Shown piece by piece: positions 23,423 to 36,338 of a stretch of DNA of 64,000 nucleotides (position 1 is the first letter of the stretch; every line of letters begins with the position of its first letter). Made by a program: the position numbers and the translations under genes. Origin of the DNA: Angiostrongylus vasorum. Taxonomy: Eukaryota > Nematoda > Chromadorea > Rhabditida > Metastrongylidae. Location of the stretch: NCBI GenBank assembly GCA_018806985.1, contig JADANN010000468.1, positions 5,750,072 through 5,814,071 on the forward strand, read 5' to 3'. The notes below the pieces were generated by a model. The model saw only the letters and a list, made by a program, of their open reading frames with translations, made no database searches and was not told where the DNA came from.

Positions 23423-23999
23423 GATTTAATGAAAGTTGTTTTTGAAATATTGAGATATGTCTATTTCAACTTGGTAGCTCCAAATTTTTCTAGTCACGCG
23501 TGAGTCGGAATCAATTCATGTCGGGCACATCTTATTTATTGCTAATATTTAGCTTTCAATAGAACATTCGGTAATTTACCGGCATTTTGCGTCTAACGTT
23601 GTCGATTTTAAAAAATTTTAAATTTTAATCGGATTTGCAGGTATGTGACGAAGCTCTGCTCGAAGCCTTGAAAGCCCCGCAAACTGAGGAATTTCATAAA
23701 TATTTGTTTATTTTTTTGAAGATCTTACGACTTTGCCTTTCAATAGACGATTTTTTCTAACGTAGTTATCTCGTCGTCAGGAGAATTTTGAATTGTTTTG
23801 AAATGCCTAATGAGCTTTTCGCCTTTTAAGCCAATGCATATTTCATTTCTCTCTATTTATTCAGACAAATTTAGTAGTTAAATGATTCTTCTTTCATTTT
23901 ACGAACATCATACACTTCCTTTTCTGTCTTATTCCTGACCAGTGAGAGCTTTTTGCAAGAATGGAGTGGCTCGCTCATGCTGAGCAGTGTTGCCCACAA
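23423..23999. other. Spacer, no feature seen
   Basis: No gene or repeat recognised. Confidence 0.45.
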
Positions 24000-24185
24000 A
24001 TTACATGCAAATATTCGACTGGATCGATAGGACTAGCTACGAGACAGGCGAAGCGAAGGACCCGTATAGTGTGGTGGTGAAGGCGATAGCCCCCGGAAAG
24101 GGTAATAGCGCGTTCGTTCCCCACTGCAGACACCTGCGGTCCGGAGTTTTGCAAATATCTCACCATAATTGTGGTTGTAATTCGA
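24000..24185 (+). repeat. SINE-C monomer
   Basis: Sense copy. It has gagacaggcgaagcgaagga, then the head tagtgtggtggtgaaggcga, B-box-like gcgcgttcgttcccc, the body cacctgcggtccggagtttt and the end attgtggttgtaat. The flanks give at best a poor direct repeat. Confidence 0.8.
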
Positions 24186-24732
24186 ATGGGTTGCTGTCTG
24201 GATTTTTTGTTGAAATTTCCCTGGTGATCATCATCGTATTTTTGCAATGTAAGTGATGTCGCTCAACTTTCGCCATTTGGGAACCATTGGAGATTTTTCC
24301 ATCACCTTTTCCATAGAGTGCTATTTTCAGACCTTGAGATTTTTGTATTGGACTTCGTCAAGCACTTTCAATTGCTCTCAACAAGAAGATATTTGCATCG
24401 AAAAAAAGGAATTAAAAAAAGTGCACAAAAACTGGAAGACGTTGATGAATCTGGTTAAGAGGCGTTTTTTCTAGAACATCCAACCTTGAAACTCATGTGT
24501 CGAACTTAAGAGTTCCGGTCGCAACGAAGTCGGCGTTTTTTTTTCCTCGTCGAGATTTTTTCTTACCTCAAAAAAGCCATTGACGTTGTATGAGATTGAA
24601 TCATTGAAACGGAATTTTCCTATAACGTCTAACACAAAACTTTAACAACGAAAATATTCATCGGTAAGACGTTCTTGGTAGAAAACTGACCGTTTAGAAA
24701 CACACATTTTTTTTGCAAAGATATGACAGTGT
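24186..24732. other. Spacer, no feature seen
   Basis: The 73-aa open frame at 24253-24474 (+) is unrecognised; otherwise nothing. Confidence 0.4.
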
Positions 24733-25144
24733 AAATCGTATTACTGCTTAGTTACTTGATAGTTGAATGGCCCGTCCTCACTGGTTGTGCGGGCCCCCAG
24801 CATAATTTTCATTTTTCGGAGTTCTGCTGGTTAAGTCATTGTGGTTCCCTGGAGTCTCTAGGTCAGCCTGGCCAAAGTCCGCCCGTGGTCTTCACAACCA
24901 CAGGCAGTCGCAGCACTGTGGATCAGAGGGAGATTCACCACCATGCGACTTTGATACCAGGACAGTGGTGGATCCTGGTATTGGTTTACTCTTAGCTAGG
25001 CTTCCTGATGGAAACGCCGGACTCTTTCTCAACTTGGGATACCCTGCCAGGGGTTGAATCCCCCGCTGTACATCGCAGTCCGACACCCAGGAACACCTCC
25101 CAGCCACGATAAGGCGGTAAACCGTTGGGGAGGAAATCGTATTA
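24733..25144 (-). repeat. SINE-D copy with 11-bp TSD
   Basis: TSD aaatcgtatta at 24733-24743 and 25134-25144 brackets 390 bp; the tail is antisense at the left (cttagttacttgatagttga). Confidence 0.92.
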
Positions 25145-25448
25145 TTTGGTACTTGAAATTGAGTAGTATGTTTATTGAAGCACTTTTTCCTCAAGTACAC
25201 AGCGATAAGCGGACGGGGGGATGACCAGTGAAAGCGATGTGTTTTCTGCAGCCGAAGTAGTTGTTGATTCGTTGGAGGTGATGACGAAGAAGTCCGGCCT
25301 TCTATTCTTTCCATCTTCACCACAAGGAAAGCAAAACGATAGATCATAAGCTATCGGTTTCAAGTTTCATTTTGATTGACGAGTGATTGCTGATAGCAAT
25401 GATGTGTAAAAATGTAGCCGAGAGAAGTGCAAAGCGAGGAGGACATTA
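25145..25448. other. Spacer, no feature seen
   Basis: An open frame on the minus strand crosses into the neighbouring SINE-D, so I treat it as chance. Confidence 0.45.
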
Positions 25449-25710
25449 GTTGGTGAGGTGGGTAGCACTTGAGCCCGATAAAGATAATCGTGGGTTCGAA
25501 GCCCAAAAAGAAGTTCAAAATTTTTCATATATCTTACCATCATTGTCGTCGTAACTCACATCATATCCTGCCAAGGAAAAAGATAGACGGTGAATAAAAG
25601 TGAAAAGATTATGATTTCGACTGCAGGTTCAGCTTAACTCTCAATGCCGATTTGTGAGTTCCAGACCATTCCCGTTGAAGCGTAACTGCTAAAAGCAAAG
25701 ATAGAGTAGA
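25449..25710 (+). repeat. SINE-C copy with a clear tRNA-like head
   Basis: The head ttggtgaggtgggtagcac (A box) and gggttcgaagccc (B box, about 25493) are about 30 nt apart. The body catatatcttaccatcattg follows, then the tail-like gacggtgaataaaagtga, and then extra sequence containing cagcttaactctcaatgcc. Here the 'X' segment follows the tail. Confidence 0.75.
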
Positions 25711-28700
25711 AACTTAGCAGAAGGAAAGACTAACGTGATATACAACCACAATTATGCCGAGTTCTTTGCAAAACTTGGAGCCCAGGCCAGATCGAACTGC
25801 GATTATGCTTTACGGGCGCTCACATATTGCGCACCTCGTCATTGGAGCCCTTGCTTTGCCTTTCTGTCGGCCATGTTTTTAATTCTAACGGCGCCACCAG
25901 CAATCATCCGTCGACGGGAACAACTTATGGGATGCTTTGGTAGACTCACGCAGTGTATATAGGCTAAATATGTGTTCAGTCACCTGCACAATGCTTAGTT
26001 TATACTTTTATGCGATTGTTTATACTATGATTAGAAAAACCGTTGATGATGTAGAGGTTGTCGAAACACCATATCTACATTTAATGTAACGCATTGGTAT
26101 TGATCTCTCCAAATGCGCTATTCCCTACCTGCAAACTCAACTGAGGTGTTTATTTCCCTTGACTTTCCGGGTTTTTTTTTACAATTAAGAAAACAAAGTC
26201 TAAAGTGTAGCATCTAGCCTAAGCCTATCATTGATTTCTTCCTAGCAGCTGTTGTTCTTGTGCACGTTCAGTCCTTGTTGCGAAATGAATTACAAAGCCT
26301 ACAAATGAAGAAATCGCATTTGTTATTTATTACAAGTTTTCAACCTTCGATTTACCATTGTTATTGTTGCTATCATCGTCATTGTCATTATTTTTTGGTT
26401 TCTGTTATCAAGTATCATCTATTAATACTGCTGCACTGTTTCTTTGAATTCTGTCAAGACTACAGTTGATATAAGCTGCATATCAAAAAGTCAACTGCGA
26501 CTTGTAAAGTAGTCAGTTGTCTTGGATTTCCTGATCAGTGAACGAAGCTGAAGTGCAGAGAATGCTGCAATCCACAGAAAAAAGATAACAGATGGGATGA
26601 CTGAGAACACATGGCTAACATGATAAAAGATTGAACAGTTGAATTAACATTACTACCTAGTTTAGTAGTGGGTAGAAAGTCACTGCTTTGTGAAATCTTA
26701 CGAAATTTCCACGTTCAAGATGAACTCTCGAAGCCACGTTAACAATGAAATTTCTATTCTTGCCAAATCCGGCTGTCGTTATCAAGAATTTCTCTAGTGA
26801 GATGTTTTTTCCTCTTCATTCATCTCAAGTCATCTTCAAGTGACTCGTTGAGCCGGATCAGTGCTCGATCCGTTATCGTCATCCGCATAAACTATTGTCA
26901 CGAAATTCTCAAGTGATGTGTTATTCGTCTGGCTGGATTTTCTGGCCGTTCCAAAATGTATCGATCGCTTGTAGGTGTCTCATTTATGAGATGGCGTGTC
27001 AAGGTGTAGTAGCTGCTATCCTTGGCTGATTGGTAAACGTCGCTGCTGTCGCTGTCCTTATATGGGTTCAGCTGTCACCCGTATTCGACGGCATTTAGCT
27101 CCACCTTTCTTGGCATTTCATTAGCTGACCATTTACTTCTGTTTGCCATCAGATCCACTCGGATATATGTCACCGCTTCCAGCGGTTCTTTAAACGTCGT
27201 CAGCAAATTTCTTGCTAAATCTAAATTGATGGAAATGTCCCTAAGTTACAAATTTCGTAGTGATGTATAAAAAATAAAATATGTAGGTGCCTATACCATT
27301 GAGTTCTTCTCACTGAGTATTTCTTGCAGTTCTTCAAACTTGTTCACCTTGTCGTACAACATTGGGAGAATAGTTTTTTGTAGAATCCCGTTCACATAGA
27401 GCGGTAGCGAAGCAGCGAGGTGAAGGGAGACAGACATACAGACAGACAAAAAAGAAGAGAGGGAGAGGAACTGAAGATGGGTAAGAGGATGAAAGGCATT
27501 TTAGATTTTTTTGACCCTTATTTGTTTGAGTATTTGCTAATGAAAGGATCTACCTACTAAACTACGTTATGTTCGTTTCCGTGCTAAACAAAGCATTTTT
27601 TTTTGTTGTTGTGCTATAAACTTACTACTTATATGAGGTTTTATTGTATACCTCATCGTTATATATTATTTTGCACTATTAATATTAAGATTGCATGACC
27701 GATCGTCATTGTTTTCATTTGAGTACACATAATCTACCTGATTCCTCTGTTATTCCTAGGATGTCTTTACGAAACAATGTGTTTCCCATCTTGGATCTTC
27801 CTAAGGAATTTCTTATTTAGGAATAAAGTTAATGAGTACATGTAACAGTGAATCTCTACAAACGTTCTGAGCTTCAACGGCTTGAAGTCGAGAGTTATAT
27901 TATTAGACCATAATTATCCAAGGTTTATTATCCTTTTCATTACTTTTACTTCCTTTTTATTCTTGCTTATCCCAGTGTCAGCCCTGATCCATGATATCGC
28001 AATGTTGGAGTCCATGATTTGTTGTTTGCCATTGTCCATTATTGCATCTCACCACTTTACACAACCACATGCTTGAGCTTTGCTCCAGTGATTCCTTTAT
28101 TTCTTACCCTAATTCTTCTCCACTTTCTGCTCCCGCCTGTATCTTAAAGAGTTAAGCTATTTCTTTGGTATATTTATTGCATTACACATTAGTACGTAAA
28201 AAGTGTCCGGAGCTGACTGTAATTATCGGAGCAGTTTGGATTTCCGCCAGTAATCTCCGCTAACGATGGTACGTCGGATGATAACCATATGTACCTCTGG
28301 AAGGGATTACAGTAGAGAAGCCCACTATCGTTTACTTACTAGTAACATCAACTAGCCAGGGCATGAAATCACTGATATCGATGGAACCTATTGGAAGGTT
28401 TCATGGAGGAGTGAAAAGAAAAATATATGATAAGTGAAAAAAAGGGGACAAAGGGAATTAGATAGAAGGCAAATTAGGTGTTTTGCTTTTAATTGCTCTT
28501 TCTTTCTAAAGAAAAATTGGCAGGCACGTGATGGATGGCCCGTGTTGTCGAAGAGTCGTGCAGAACAAAATACGAATTCCATTTGAGTGGTAATTTCGTG
28601 GTTGATGTCCTTCGCACAATACCGCTACTATTACAGTGTTTATATGTCAGATCATATAACTCGAATAAATAACTATACAGTGGAAGTTCATTCATGATAT

Positions 28701-28735
28701 TTCACTAATCCGAGATTAAAATGCAACGAATTGTT
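25711..28735. other. Long spacer, no feature seen
   Basis: About 3 kb with no gene or known repeat that I can support. A purine-rich stretch with gacagacatacagacagac lies at 27425-27470. Possible weak SINE-A 3' trace at 25960-26000. Confidence 0.4.
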
Positions 28736-28845
28736 CCCAGGATCGACTTTCTATTAACCTCGGCATTGGAATATGAATGCGTCGTTTTCTTGTTCAGCAA
28801 TCGCAAGGTTGTTAAACGGCAGTATCGCCTTCTTCAGAGCCGCTT
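28736..28845 (-). repeat. Penelope-like element terminal fragment
   Basis: A 25-bp exact match starting cgactttctattaacctc (about 28745) also occurs at about 60088, in the region just 3' of the Penelope-like nuclease. After it, cttgttcagcaatcgcaagg and tcgccttcttcagagcc also parallel the 60-kb copy in order, with a deletion. Confidence 0.55.
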
Positions 28846-29560
28846 TTTACGTGCCTTCCAATGAGGAAGATTAGAACAGCTGATTACAGTCGCATAAGGT
28901 TGATGACTCAACGAATTGTATCGAAAATATGAGAGTTTAACATAAAAATTTGGTAAAGATGATAGAATACAAAAGATTCCGCCTGCTTCATTGTCTTCGA
29001 TCTGTTTGTCATAATCGAATAAATGTTTCTCATCCGAAAATCTCGCGGCTATCTGTTCTGAAGTCTGAGAATGGTTGACAGCTGTCTCGAGATTCCCAGT
29101 AAAAACCACGTTCAACCGGTATTCAACATACCAATGAAGAGAGAAAATGACGAATCTCCGAGCTGAAATCGAATCCACAGAAAAACCCGGTCAGTTCTGT
29201 GGATGACGGCTACAGGAAAATGAGCGAATCCAGTGAAGGAACCTCTGTGAGCCTTCTCACACGAGAACCAGATGCAAGTATCTGAGTCCGTAGTAAAATG
29301 CATCGAATATTTATTCGGTTTATTCGCCTATCTCTACGATCCAATTTCACATATTCAGATTCCAATACTCACTTCATTCGTTTGCTGTCTTGTATCAGTC
29401 GACGAAGATCTTCGGATCTCCATGTAGGTTCGGGTCTAATGAAGGATTTTGACCTTTTTTATAGCTCTGCTGAAGCGTTCTTAGGTCTTGGTAACAGGCA
29501 TTCGTTGTACTTTGTGAATCGAGACCTTTTCCACACAAGTAATGAGAAGAGGTGACAGCT
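28846..29560. other. Unassigned open frames
   Basis: Minus-strand open frames at 29178-28834 (114 aa) and 29303-29112 (63 aa), in different frames, plus one plus-strand frame. None shows a recognised domain. They lie directly upstream of the Penelope-like terminal fragment on the same strand, so they may be decayed element sequence. Confidence 0.3.
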
Positions 29561-29884
29561 TATCAACAAATTAAACCAATCGCCTTAACGAGCCAACTCT
29601 GCTTTTCAATATATTTGTATCATTTTTGAACCATGCTGCACCGGTTTCCTTCTTCGTTACGCCACATTCAGGCATTTTGAACGCAATGAAAAGAAGAGAT
29701 GAAAACTGAATATCATAAATTTTCTATTTGTGTCTAGTTCCTATCTGTTTATCCTCATTTCATCTACGATAATGAACTGAATAACTTTTGTTTTGGGAAG
29801 CGCAACTGATGAAAGGCGAGGTGGACTTTCGTTGATAACAGGATAAAGGTTAAAGTGTCATTTATCAATCTCTTGATGGTGCGT
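29561..29884. other. Spacer, no feature seen
   Basis: No gene or repeat recognised. Confidence 0.45.
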
Positions 29885-30115
29885 CATGCAAGCGACCTAA
29901 CGGTGGTTTAAGGCATAGACATGACTGGATCCATGTTCGGCCTGTACGGCAACTTTCGGTAGACTACCGAAGTATCTCCACCCATTGTTCTTATCCTTCT
30001 AGATGCATCTGGTTCTAATTTACCAACCCCGTGCGGGACGGATAGGAGTTGTCGAACTTCGTCATTCAGGGGCAAGGTTCAACCGTCGAAGAACCAATGG
30101 CAACGCGTGTATTGC
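29885..30115 (-). repeat. Old SINE-A copy
   Basis: Heavily diverged. The string ctaccgaagtatc...tctggttctaatttaccaaccccg (29962-30031) follows the antisense SINE-A order, with a damaged head near 30100. Confidence 0.5.
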
Positions 30116-31161
30116 ATAACATTTCTAACCAAATTTTTCTGCCTTTAAATCTAACCCATAGGTAATGTGTAAATAGGTTTTTCACTTCGCCTGTATAGAA
30201 TACTGACAAAGAATTTCAAGCATGAGTATGGTCGCCGTGTTTGAGTTTCATTGTGCCTAATTCGATCTGTAAACACTTCACTAAGTTTGACAAAGAGGAT
30301 TGGCATCTGAGCAAAAATCAGTTTCTTCTTTTTTTCTTGTTCCCGCGTATGACAGTCAGTAACGGAGCAACTGTTCTCCGACATCCATCTCTCTGTCAGT
30401 ACGACCTTTTACTCCGTCTCAAATGATTGTTTCTTAACTAGTTCAGTTCCAGTTTTGGTTCAGTTTCTCTTTTTAACAAATCTTATAATAGTGATTCGTA
30501 AGCCACTGTATGGTTCTATATCCCATTACTTTATGCTGTCGAAAGTGCACTGATCAGTCATTGAAGTTCAACTAATGAGCATACAGTTCACCTTGATCCT
30601 TAACTAACCATAAGGGTATTCTGGATCTGGATTCAATTAGGAAACAACACATAAGCGACTAAGCTTAATTTTTGTTATGGGTGCTTGGGACTATGTGTAA
30701 TTGTTCGTCGTGTACGGTGTTCATTGAAAAATCTTTCCGAAAATTTTTTTATAAATTATTAGAAGTATAAAGTACCTCATTGCAACTACTCTTGGCACAT
30801 TATTTGTTTTGGATTGGCTATCGATTTAAGTACAAAAAACCATGAAAAATAAACTCCGCCGCGAAAACAGATGAAAGATATGCATAGATATCGATGCACA
30901 CGGTCCACTTTCCTATCCAGTATGCATTGATGTCACTACATACGGTCACTTTTCTCATGTCGTCAGCGAAGATGTCCACCAGTTCATCACCTTGACCGTC
31001 TTATCTTTGAACTAAATTTTTCCTATCATAAGTCATTCTATGCACAATAGTTCATAGTCACCGTATTGACAATTTTTTCATGAGTAGGCTATAAACTTCC
31101 ATGTGGTTGATCGTCGCTATGGAGCTTATGTCTTATCCTTGCTCTTTTATATATGTATTGA
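30116..31161. other. Spacer, no feature seen
   Basis: No gene or repeat recognised; the open frames at 30151-30426 on both strands are unsupported. Confidence 0.4.
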
Positions 31162-31566
31162 TATAATGTGTTTTCTTACGAATGGCTTACCGCCTGATCG
31201 TGGCTGGGAGGTGTTTCTGGGCGTCGTACTGCGATGTATAGCGGGGGATTCGTCCTCCCGGCATGGTCTCCCAAGCTGAGAAGCAGTCCGGCTTTTCCTT
31301 CAGGGAGCCTAGCTAAGAGTAAACCAATACCAGGATCCACCACCGTCCTGGTATCAAAGTCGCATGGTGGCAAATCTCCCTCTGATCCACAAAGGCTGCG
31401 ACTGCCTGTCGTGGTGACGACCTGGGGCAGACTTTGGCCAGGCTGTCCTCGGGATTCCAGGGAACCACAATGGCTTAACCAGCAAATCCCCGAAAAATGG
31501 TGATTATGCTGGGGCCCGCACAACTAGTGAGGACGGGCCGTTCACTTATCAAGTATAATGTGTTTT
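31162..31566 (+). repeat. SINE-D copy with 13-bp TSD
   Basis: Perfect TSD tataatgtgtttt at 31162-31174 and 31554-31566 around a 379-bp element that ends ccgttcacttatcaag. Among the best preserved copies. Confidence 0.94.
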
Positions 31567-32867
31567 TAGTCTCGTTAACTACAGTCGGAAAGTATAACCA
31601 CTGTTAAGTCTTCCATGTCGCTCTGAAGAGGATACTTTGTCTTTTATATGTTAACATGTGAAGTCTAGTATGGAATTACTTCAGTTCATATTTGGCCGAA
31701 ACTATTTGTGTCGTCAACCTTAAGCAGACATGTCTCATCTCTTACTGAACCCTATTAATTTAAACAAAAGGTACTTAATTCTACAAGGCAGTGTAGATGA
31801 GATATATGCTCTCCTATTCTAACTCGTTGAAATTCAGACTTTCTAGAGCTCACAAGACTCCTTTTGCGTTTTTTCGTCACAGCTCGCATTCCACCGATTG
31901 CATCCTCAAACGAGTCGCTGATTTAGGCGGGTGTTGTTCATGTGTTTGAAAAAAATGACATAATTTGTTTTTGGTCTCGCTTAGAATTTATGCAGTGTTA
32001 ATGTCTTTGAATAAAATCTCATCTATGACATTTTCAAGTTCTCAGTGCCTTAAACTACTTTAGTTATCGAAAAATACGTGGGAATCAACGAAAATTTGGT
32101 GCCTTCCCACTCAGTCACCAGCATAAGTTAAGCATCGGAACGTGCTTCTAAAATATTGTTTTAACACCATTTCGATAGGATTTTCTTAATCGCACTATTA
32201 GCTGCTGTGTATAACCTTTGTATCTTGCTCGTATGAGGGATCTTATACTTGTTAGTTGCCAGGCTACGCGGTGCGCGTTGAACTGAAAGATACCAGTTAA
32301 TAGCTGACCATAAAACCATCTTCTATGAGAGGCAGGTGGTTCCAGTGAGTACGTCGGCTTCCTGTCTCCGTTTCTTCCAAGTGGCCTTTCTTAAGCAAGT
32401 AAAGGATAAAGCGTTCAACGTGAACGCTCGAGAGTGCCCCATTCACCAACTCCATTAGTCATTGTAGAGATCACTGAATGCGTATTACTTGCGAGAGCCT
32501 ACCTTTGTGCCAAAACAGTGATTTTATCATATCAGACATGTTTGATGCTAGTTCTCCGGTTAGAAAGGGGGAGGTTTGGCTTGCCCAGGAGGCGGGATCG
32601 AGCCATGAGCCACATTTATTTCAAGATAACACTTTCCACTACGACACACACTTCTCTGTTATATATACCTAGTCATCTATATTTTTGTATACATGCATGA
32701 GTGTGTTTGCAAGTTTGTTGATTGTTTTCTACATGTGTATTAGGTTACGAGCTTAAAGTCAAGTAAATAGACCGCACATGGGAGGCAGTTCGAATGTATC
32801 CCCAACGAAAAAGCCCCTATCATCACTGAGAGGTCGCAAATCTAATTCATTATATAAGCTGCACAAA
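31567..32867. other. Mostly unassigned
   Basis: No gene found. A possible SINE-A remnant on the minus strand at 32472-32605 (gaggtttggcttgcccagg near 32569, gggatcgagccatg near 32594) is too diverged to annotate firmly. Confidence 0.35.
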
Positions 32868-33115
32868 GGCGTGTATAGTTGCTTGGCTAGAAATGCTTGT
32901 GATACACACGTGGCTCTATTTCGTCCCTGCAAATTAGTACCAAACTTGACTTGTAGGATTAAAATGCTAGTATGATAAACCAGCAAACTCTCAAAAGTCA
33001 TTAGGTAATAGTCACGTGTGCAGTTAATTACCTCAATGATGCTTAATGAAGCTGAATAGATGGCTCATCCCTATGAGATTTATCAGCGTCAAACTCTTTA
33101 ATCTTTATCGTTTAT
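32868..33115 (+). repeat. SINE-A copy, diverged
   Basis: Head gcgtgtatagttgcttggct, central-block remnant ctgcaaattagtaccaaact (32928-32947), and the 3' part tcaatgatgcttaatgaagc at 33035. Confidence 0.7.
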
Positions 33116-33361
33116 AAACTTCGCCTACGATGCACTCCCGTGACCCATAATGCCCCTAACTCATGGGTAGTTTCTCGATAAAATATGGAGGGCCGTATAC
33201 TAAGAACATTATGAACCTCACGTCTCTTGATCGCATGAAGTCCATTTGTTATCTGAGACAAATGAGGACATTGCTAATGCTCGTTCAAGTTACTTAATAA
33301 TGCGTTCTGTTAACAAAGCTTTTGCGAAACGCCATTCACATGGCACCAAGACATCCATGAA

Positions 33362-33645
33362 GCTAAGAAGCTTTCGATATTGACCAATCCCTTAGTATGC
33401 ACCGCCATGCATTCGACTACATTCGTAGCATAACATAGGTGATTGGATGCATATCTGGTCTTTTCTATGATTTGCGATGGCCTATCGATATATCGAGTCA
33501 GCGTTGCTATCCTCTCAGACTACTCTGGTATCAATTTCCCAACCCAGGATTGATGGAAGACTTGATGAACTCGGGCGCCAGATCCAACAAACGACCATGT
33601 TTGTATTGGAAGACATCTCTAACTTCACTAGACGGCCGCCACCAA
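33362..33645 (-). repeat. SINE-A copy, diverged head
   Basis: The antisense 3' part at 33375-33460, the central block at 33510-33560 (ctggtatcaatttcccaacc) and a decayed head near 33600-33640 follow family order. Confidence 0.75.
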
Positions 33646-34165
33646 AACACCCATACGGCGAAAAATTCGCTGTAAACCAGTGCTAAAATTTAGAAAAGAT
33701 TCTCATTGTCTTCTGTTCGTTTTAGCTGGTCAATTTTTTTAGCTAAATTAGTTTTATTCTTCAACATATCCTTTGGTATTTAATGTTAAATGACCAGTAT
33801 ATCAAATTTCTATGTGCACTGGTGACGATGAACTTTTACAGCTGTACTTTAGTTCCGGTGATCGGCGAGTCATCCAGTTTTTTTCTTTTTTAGCGACCAT
33901 CCTTTCGTCATTTCTGCGATAAGCACGGTGGTTATTTATTACAACCGATTATGAGACATAACCGACAAACTTGTAAATTGTTACCGAAGAATTTGACATG
34001 TATACGAGTGTGTGCAGCGCAACGATTAGAAATGTGCAGAGCTACATACAAAGCCCTTAGTACGACTGTGTCCGCTTAGTGCCAGATTGCTCTAGAGGGA
34101 TAAAACAATGAGTTGATACATATGTAGGTCTCGCAAATGGTTTTATAGGCCAAATTTGCTTTCAA
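33646..34165. other. Spacer, no feature seen
   Basis: No gene or repeat recognised. Confidence 0.45.
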
Positions 34166-34525
34166 GAGGGCGGATAGCACAGCGGTGGTGATGTCCATGA
34201 TCACGAGCACGGTGCTAGTTCGATTCCGCTCCGGCCCAACCAAGCCTCTCTTCCCTCCGGGAACGGAAAATTGGTACCGAACATATCTGGGAAAAATCAC
34301 TCTCTGCAATCCAACTGAGAACGCTCTAGCTATCACAGGACTCCAGGGAGAATTGCTCGAGCAGCATTCTGCGACATTCAGGATGAAATGAAAATCCTCC
34401 AGCAATCAAAACCACACGTAAAAAACTTGGAAGACCTTCGTGCACGATGGATGCGAGGAAACGAACTGGATATGACAAGTGCTGGGATCCGCACAGTAGA
34501 CGTGAAGACTGATCAAATAAAATAT
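34166..34525 (+). repeat. SINE-B copy, full length
   Basis: Head gcggatagcacagcggtggt and B box tagttcgattccg (34215-34227). The central block is at 34244-34290; the 3' end runs through gatccgcacagtagacgtga to an A-rich tail. Only a poor direct repeat (gctttcaa/gccttcaa) flanks it. Confidence 0.9.
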
Positions 34526-36338
34526 GCCTTCAAACACCTTCATGGTGCTATGAATGTAGTTCAGTTAATTGTAGTACCCTAACGGATTGATCAACTCCGG
34601 GCGTTTTGCCTTTCATCCTTTTATCGCTGACTTTAAAGTCGTTTCCTCAATTTCACAGTGATAACTTCCAAAGCGAGAATTTTATTCTGAATAGGAAGCG
34701 GTGGTAAGTAAACTTACTAAATATTATTGTGATCACAAAGAGCTGTGAAAAATTGCGTGAAATGGATGGCGTGCTTATGCTGAAAAGCGATCACACCTGT
34801 TCAACCCAAGTCTTACCTGGCACTGAGCGATCCTTTTTTCATGGTCAACAAATTCCAAACAATGGTTTTCACAAAAAATAAGTAGAAGGCATGGTTGAAA
34901 TAGAAAGAAAAGATCAACTACAATATTGTTTACATCTAGTGTTCATCGTCAATGATTGATCGTTTCTGAGCTGGTGAGGAGGACGTGGTGTCGACAAGCG
35001 AGTGCTATGCTTACAGCGCGACGTTCATCCACTGGCAGCTCCACTGAAACTAAGAAAAAGTTAATCATTTTCATTTCAAAACCCATCTAGAAATAAGCCT
35101 AGGACATGACAGTGTGAGATGAACAACCTACGGCTATCTATTCGCTAAAAAGACGTTAAAGGGCCTCCCACTAAAAGGTGCTCTTCGTGTTCATGGAACA
35201 AGGATAACTCACTGGAGCGCTCTGATAAGAACGAATGAAGACTTTTCAAGTGAGATCATACGGTGATTGACTGATGTTGGTAACACTGGTGTGCGTAAAA
35301 CACTGTTTCATGGCTATATTAGCAAGGGAAGTGAATTAAGAGCCGTTTCCATCTTTTATCAACATACTTATTTCCTTATTTAATACTTATTCTAGAAAAC
35401 CTTGCTCTAAATCATACACTGAGCCAGCTCTAAGGCCGTTCAATTAAAGTTCCTCTTCCTAAATGCCTGGAATGGGAGGTGAAAGCCGAATGAGGTGGAA
35501 GTTGTTCCAGGAACGATGTTCCCATATGGCATAACGTTTTAGTGCATCTTATCAGGGAAATTTCCGGATTTAAGGTGTTTCGTCTTTTCTGTTGAAAGAC
35601 ATATCGACCAAGACATTTGCACTATTGCGAGTATGTTTTTTCTCACACGCCGTGACGCTTCGCTGGAGTTAGCGCTTGAAAATCCTATTCTCTTTGCGCC
35701 ACAGTGAGCTCGTTCGTCCTCATTGAAGATGTTTCTTCTTGTCTTTTTCAACAAAGTTCTACTCTAAGAATTTACTATCCACACTGACTTCAACTCATTC
35801 ACTTATACTCAATTTGAATTTTAGTGTATCTTACAATCTTATCGACCTATTTGACGGTTTTGGTCTTTTACTTCCGCATCGAAATTCCTTCGAGATAAAG
35901 CGTTCTTCCATTTTCATTGACGTCAAAACATTTTCAGCTCGACTCTGGCCATTTTCTTGAGGAGTCACGACAACAGTTCTCATATGGGATTAATGTTTCA
36001 ATTCTCATATCTGCCATCGTGTCCAGACACTGTTCGTTTTGTTGTTCCTACATGCTGTTCTCTGTGATGCGGCTTTCGTCAGTGAGACTTGTTTAACGAC
36101 CTTCCTGCAAACAGCTTTTATAAAGTAACGTCTTCAGGATGCTTTTGCCTCTTTGTTCATTGAAATCGACTTCAAAAAACGTTTTCCTTCTCTAAGAACA
36201 CTTTTTTGTCCTTCGAATTTGATCAGACCACCTATAAATCTCTTGCAGGTTGTGTCTTAGAAATCCAAAATCGAATAACTCTAGTGCTTCTAGCATTTCA
36301 TAAGACTGATTTTCGTTTAATTTTGCTACAATTAATTG
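34526..36338. other. Long spacer, no feature seen
   Basis: No recognised gene or repeat; the open frames at 35539-35754 (-) and 35739-35960 (+) are unsupported. Confidence 0.4.

Noticed and set aside
31176..31523. 115-codon open frame on the minus strand, with similar frames at 13047, 24756 and 6292
   Set aside because: These frames lie wholly inside SINE-D copies and are similar only because the repeat is; no protein function is implied.
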